Below are positions 6,538-8,815 of a stretch of DNA of 8,815 nt, piece after piece. Source of the DNA: JBEIDK01 sp040383485 (GTDB lineage: Bacteria; Bacteroidota; Bacteroidia; UBA4408); assembly GCA_040383485.1 (NCBI GenBank), contig JBEIDK010000135.1, positions 1 to 8,815 on the forward strand, written 5' to 3'. The notes beneath the pieces are model-generated. The model worked only from the letters and a program-made list of their open reading frames with translations, was not told the DNA's origin and did not search any database. Position 1 is the stretch's first letter; every line of letters begins with the position of its first letter. The position numbers were made by a program, and so were the translations under genes.

Positions 6538-8815
6538 ATGAATAACTTACAATCAATCATTAGCTTTATAAACAAAATTGATATTGCTACAATTAAAAAA
6601 GGCAAAAGAATTTTTGAAAACGATAGTGTTCAATTTATAGAAAAAAGTTTAGGCAAGTTATTATTCAAATGTAAAAGTGAAGGCACTAACTCTAGCTATG
6701 AGGTATTAATTGATTTAGAAAATCTTATAAAGTCTTTTTGTAATTGTAATGAATATTCTTACCCTTACCCATGTAAGCACATAACAGCGTGTTTTATTGC
6801 TACAAAAAACTCTGAAATACTAGGCGAGGAGGACTTTGTAAACTTTGTAGACGAACAAGAATTAGATAACTTTCCAAAACCTACAGTTGAAAAAACTATT
6901 GAATGGGTTGTTTTGCCACAAGTAAAGATAAATACATGGCAATTTTTAAGCCCTATGCCAGTAATAGAAAAAAACAAAATTAGAAAGGAGGCTCAAGTTG
7001 CACCAGAACAATCTATACTTAAAGATTTAATTGAGGACAAGGGCATTGTTTCTATTAGGTATGAAACAGCAAATGAAAATGAAACAACTCAGTTTAAATC
7101 TATAAACAATAACATTTATAGTAATTGTTCTTGCAGTTTTGAAAGTCATTTCAATTCTATTTGCAAACATAGAATTACAGCTTTAATGTATTTTCAAATA
7201 AACTTTGGCGAAGATTATTTTTTTAAACTGCTTGATTTTACGAAGGAAAAAAATGAATTACTAGCAGAATATGGCATTACACTTGATGACCCAGAATCAA
7301 GGTATTTCCAATTCTTATATCAGAACAATGAAATAGTTATTGAATCTAAAAATCACAATATAATAAAACCAGAAGAGTGGAATTGGCTTGAAAAAACGAA
7401 TAAAAAACTAGCAGAGATAAATAATCTTGAAATTATAGATAAATCCGATTTGAACTTAGCCGAAAACATTATTGTTTTTCGCAAATTAAATAGTTATCCA
7501 GGTATTAAAATCGATTTATATCCTGTAGAAGCAGGAACAATTAATGAGCCAACAAAAATAGGAAGCTCCTCAATATCAAAAATAGCCGAAAGCTATGAAG
7601 CAATGGAACAGCTTGTTCCTGATGAAGTTGATTTTGTTTATCATCTACACTATTTAGGAATTTCTGAAATACTTGAAAAGGCAAAAGTTGGATATACTAA
7701 TTATTGGTCCAAATCACTATCAAATTACAGTAATTTAAGCATTGAACAACAAAATGCTATAGGTAAAGTTTTACGCGATGATGTTATTAAATACTCTGAA
7801 CATTTAAATACTAAAGCAAATGTATATTGGGACGATGCAAACAGCAATAAAATAGTTTTAAATAAGTTAGAACAACTAAGGTTCTCAAATAAATTAGTTG
7901 AGATAAAGATTAACACAAATCAAATTGGAAGTTTCTTTTCCTTAAGCATTGTAGCAATAGTAAACGATAAGGAATACAAGCTAAATGAAGAAAACATTAT
8001 TAACAATGCACTATTAAAAATCGATAACATAATATATGCAGTAGCAAACGAAAAGCAGTTCTCCTTGGTTTGGGAGTTTAAAAACAAAACGGAAGTTATG
8101 CTGCCAGCTAAAAATTTAACGGAACTTGTAAATAGATACCTTATGCCATTGAAAAACATCGCAGAAATCAATTTGCCTGAAGAGGCCATGCCAAAGATTA
8201 TTGATGCTAAAACTTTTGAAACAAATGTGCGATTATCGGATTTAGAGCCAGATTTTTTATTGTTGGAGCCATATTTTAAATACGATGAAATAAATACCTT
8301 ACATGGCAACGGTGAATTAAAGTATGAATTTAAGGGAGAACATTTACTAATAAATAGAAATTTAGAAGCAGAAAAAAAACACATTCAATTTTTAACAACC
8401 CTTCACCCCAATTTTCCAAAGCAAATTAATAGAGGGTTCTTTTATTTAAAATTTAATGAAGCCCTAAAAGATAATTGGTTTTTTAATTTACTTAACTTAC
8501 TACAAGAAAATAATATAAATATTATTGGTAAGGAAAAACTAGAATTATTTAAGTACAATCCAAATCCAGCAAAATTTGAACTTAAAGCAGGCAATAGTAT
8601 TGATTGGTTTGATGTAAAAATTGAATTAAGCTTCGGAGAAAATATAGTGCCAATCAAAGACTTGAAAAAAGCAATTGTTGATGGGCAAGAGTTCATAAAA
8701 CTTGCCGATGGCAGTTTGGGTGCACTACCTCCAGAATGGATAAATAAATTAAAAACAATTTTTAAAATAGGTAAAACAGATAACGAATCTGGTGCTATTC
8801 AGCTTTCTAAATTAC
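6538..8815 (+). CDS. SNF2-family DEAD/DEAH-box helicase, N-terminal part with two SWIM zinc fingers (3'-partial)
   Basis: The frame is open from ATG 6538 to the window edge, giving 759 residues without a stop. It reads as the N-terminal region of a bacterial SNF2-type helicase, an ATP-driven translocase on nucleic acid. A SWIM zinc finger (CxCxnCxH) lies at C68, C70, C79 and H81. A second candidate is at C197, C199, C209 and H211, and both end in CKH followed by ITA. A long weakly conserved region follows (about 215-715). Near the edge, DGSLGALPPEW (724-734) resembles the segment that in Bacteroidota SNF2 proteins comes shortly before the helicase core (from memory of the family). Walker A and DEAH motifs are not in the window, so the helicase call is an inference from these two signatures. 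It has its own transcription unit, as a terminator lies just upstream. No clear promoter or Shine-Dalgarno sequence is seen. Without the edge signature, one could only call it a SWIM zinc finger protein. Confidence 0.82.
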   Translation, partial: MNNLQSIISFINKIDIATIKKGKRIFENDSVQFIEKSLGKLLFKCKSEGTNSSYEVLIDLENLIKSFCNCNEYSYPYPCKHITACFIATKNSEILGEEDFVNFVDEQELDNFPKPTVEKTIEWVVLPQVKINTWQFLSPMPVIEKNKIRKEAQVAPEQSILKDLIEDKGIVSIRYETANENETTQFKSINNNIYSNCSCSFESHFNSICKHRITALMYFQINFGEDYFFKLLDFTKEKNELLAEYGITLDDPESRYFQFLYQNNEIVIESKNHNIIKPEEWNWLEKTNKKLAEINNLEIIDKSDLNLAENIIVFRKLNSYPGIKIDLYPVEAGTINEPTKIGSSSISKIAESYEAMEQLVPDEVDFVYHLHYLGISEILEKAKVGYTNYWSKSLSNYSNLSIEQQNAIGKVLRDDVIKYSEHLNTKANVYWDDANSNKIVLNKLEQLRFSNKLVEIKINTNQIGSFFSLSIVAIVNDKEYKLNEENIINNALLKIDNIIYAVANEKQFSLVWEFKNKTEVMLPAKNLTELVNRYLMPLKNIAEINLPEEAMPKIIDAKTFETNVRLSDLEPDFLLLEPYFKYDEINTLHGNGELKYEFKGEHLLINRNLEAEKKHIQFLTTLHPNFPKQINRGFFYLKFNEALKDNWFFNLLNLLQENNINIIGKEKLELFKYNPNPAKFELKAGNSIDWFDVKIELSFGENIVPIKDLKKAIVDGQEFIKLADGSLGALPPEWINKLKTIFKIGKTDNESGAIQLSKL

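Noticed and set aside
7920..8384. A 154-codon open frame on the minus strand inside the helicase gene
   Set aside because: It lies fully antisense to the long helicase frame, is rich in Ser and Phe as expected from the complement of Lys/Glu-rich coding DNA, and shows no family motif.
1..8815. Mobile element, CRISPR array, phage or toxin-antitoxin module
   Set aside because: I found no transposase, integrase, terminal inverted repeats, regularly spaced repeats, tRNA gene or small paired genes anywhere in the window.
6538..8815. Helicase gene as part of an antiviral defence island
   Set aside because: SNF2-type proteins occur in some defence systems, but here the visible neighbours are housekeeping and envelope genes and the ATPase core is not in the window, so there is no support for a defence role.

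Overview
The window looks like ordinary chromosomal DNA from a member of the Bacteroidota. The evidence is as follows. The DNA is strongly A+T-rich and all six complete stop codons are TAA. Start codons are preceded by A-rich stretches with no convincing Shine-Dalgarno sequence. It encodes a HU-CCDC81 plus SPOR domain protein, an architecture known mainly from Bacteroidota. The phenylalanyl-tRNA synthetase alpha subunit and the SWIM-type SNF2 helicase are also of the kind seen there. I cannot name the genus.

Layout. Positions 1-1710 hold two closely spaced plus-strand genes: the 3' part of a SAM-dependent methyltransferase and a complete GT4-type glycosyltransferase. They are probably the tail of a surface glycan or lipid modification operon that begins to the left. 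Positions 1778-3862 hold an envelope protein (HU-CCDC81/SPOR) and pheS on the plus strand, 45 bases apart. A 651-residue membrane glycosyltransferase (5821 down to 3866, minus strand) converges on pheS with only 3 bases between the two stop codons. It joins a GT2 domain to what looks like a decayed polyprenyl glycosylphosphotransferase. A 120-base A+T-rich divergent region separates it from a BCP/AhpE-like peroxiredoxin (5942-6409), which ends in a strong intrinsic terminator (6431-6467). From 6538 to the right edge runs the N-terminal part of a large SNF2-family helicase. It has two SWIM-type CxCxnCxH zinc fingers, and the window ends before the ATPase core.

Functionally the window mixes envelope glycan work (methyltransferase, GT4, GT2 fusion), cell-wall or division-linked work (SPOR protein), translation (PheS), peroxide defence and chromatin or RNA helicase work. 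I see no tRNA, rRNA, CRISPR array, insertion sequence, integrase or phage gene, and no clear new defence system. The best leads are the GT2 protein carrying a catalytically gutted phosphoglycosyltransferase domain and the paired SWIM fingers of the helicase.
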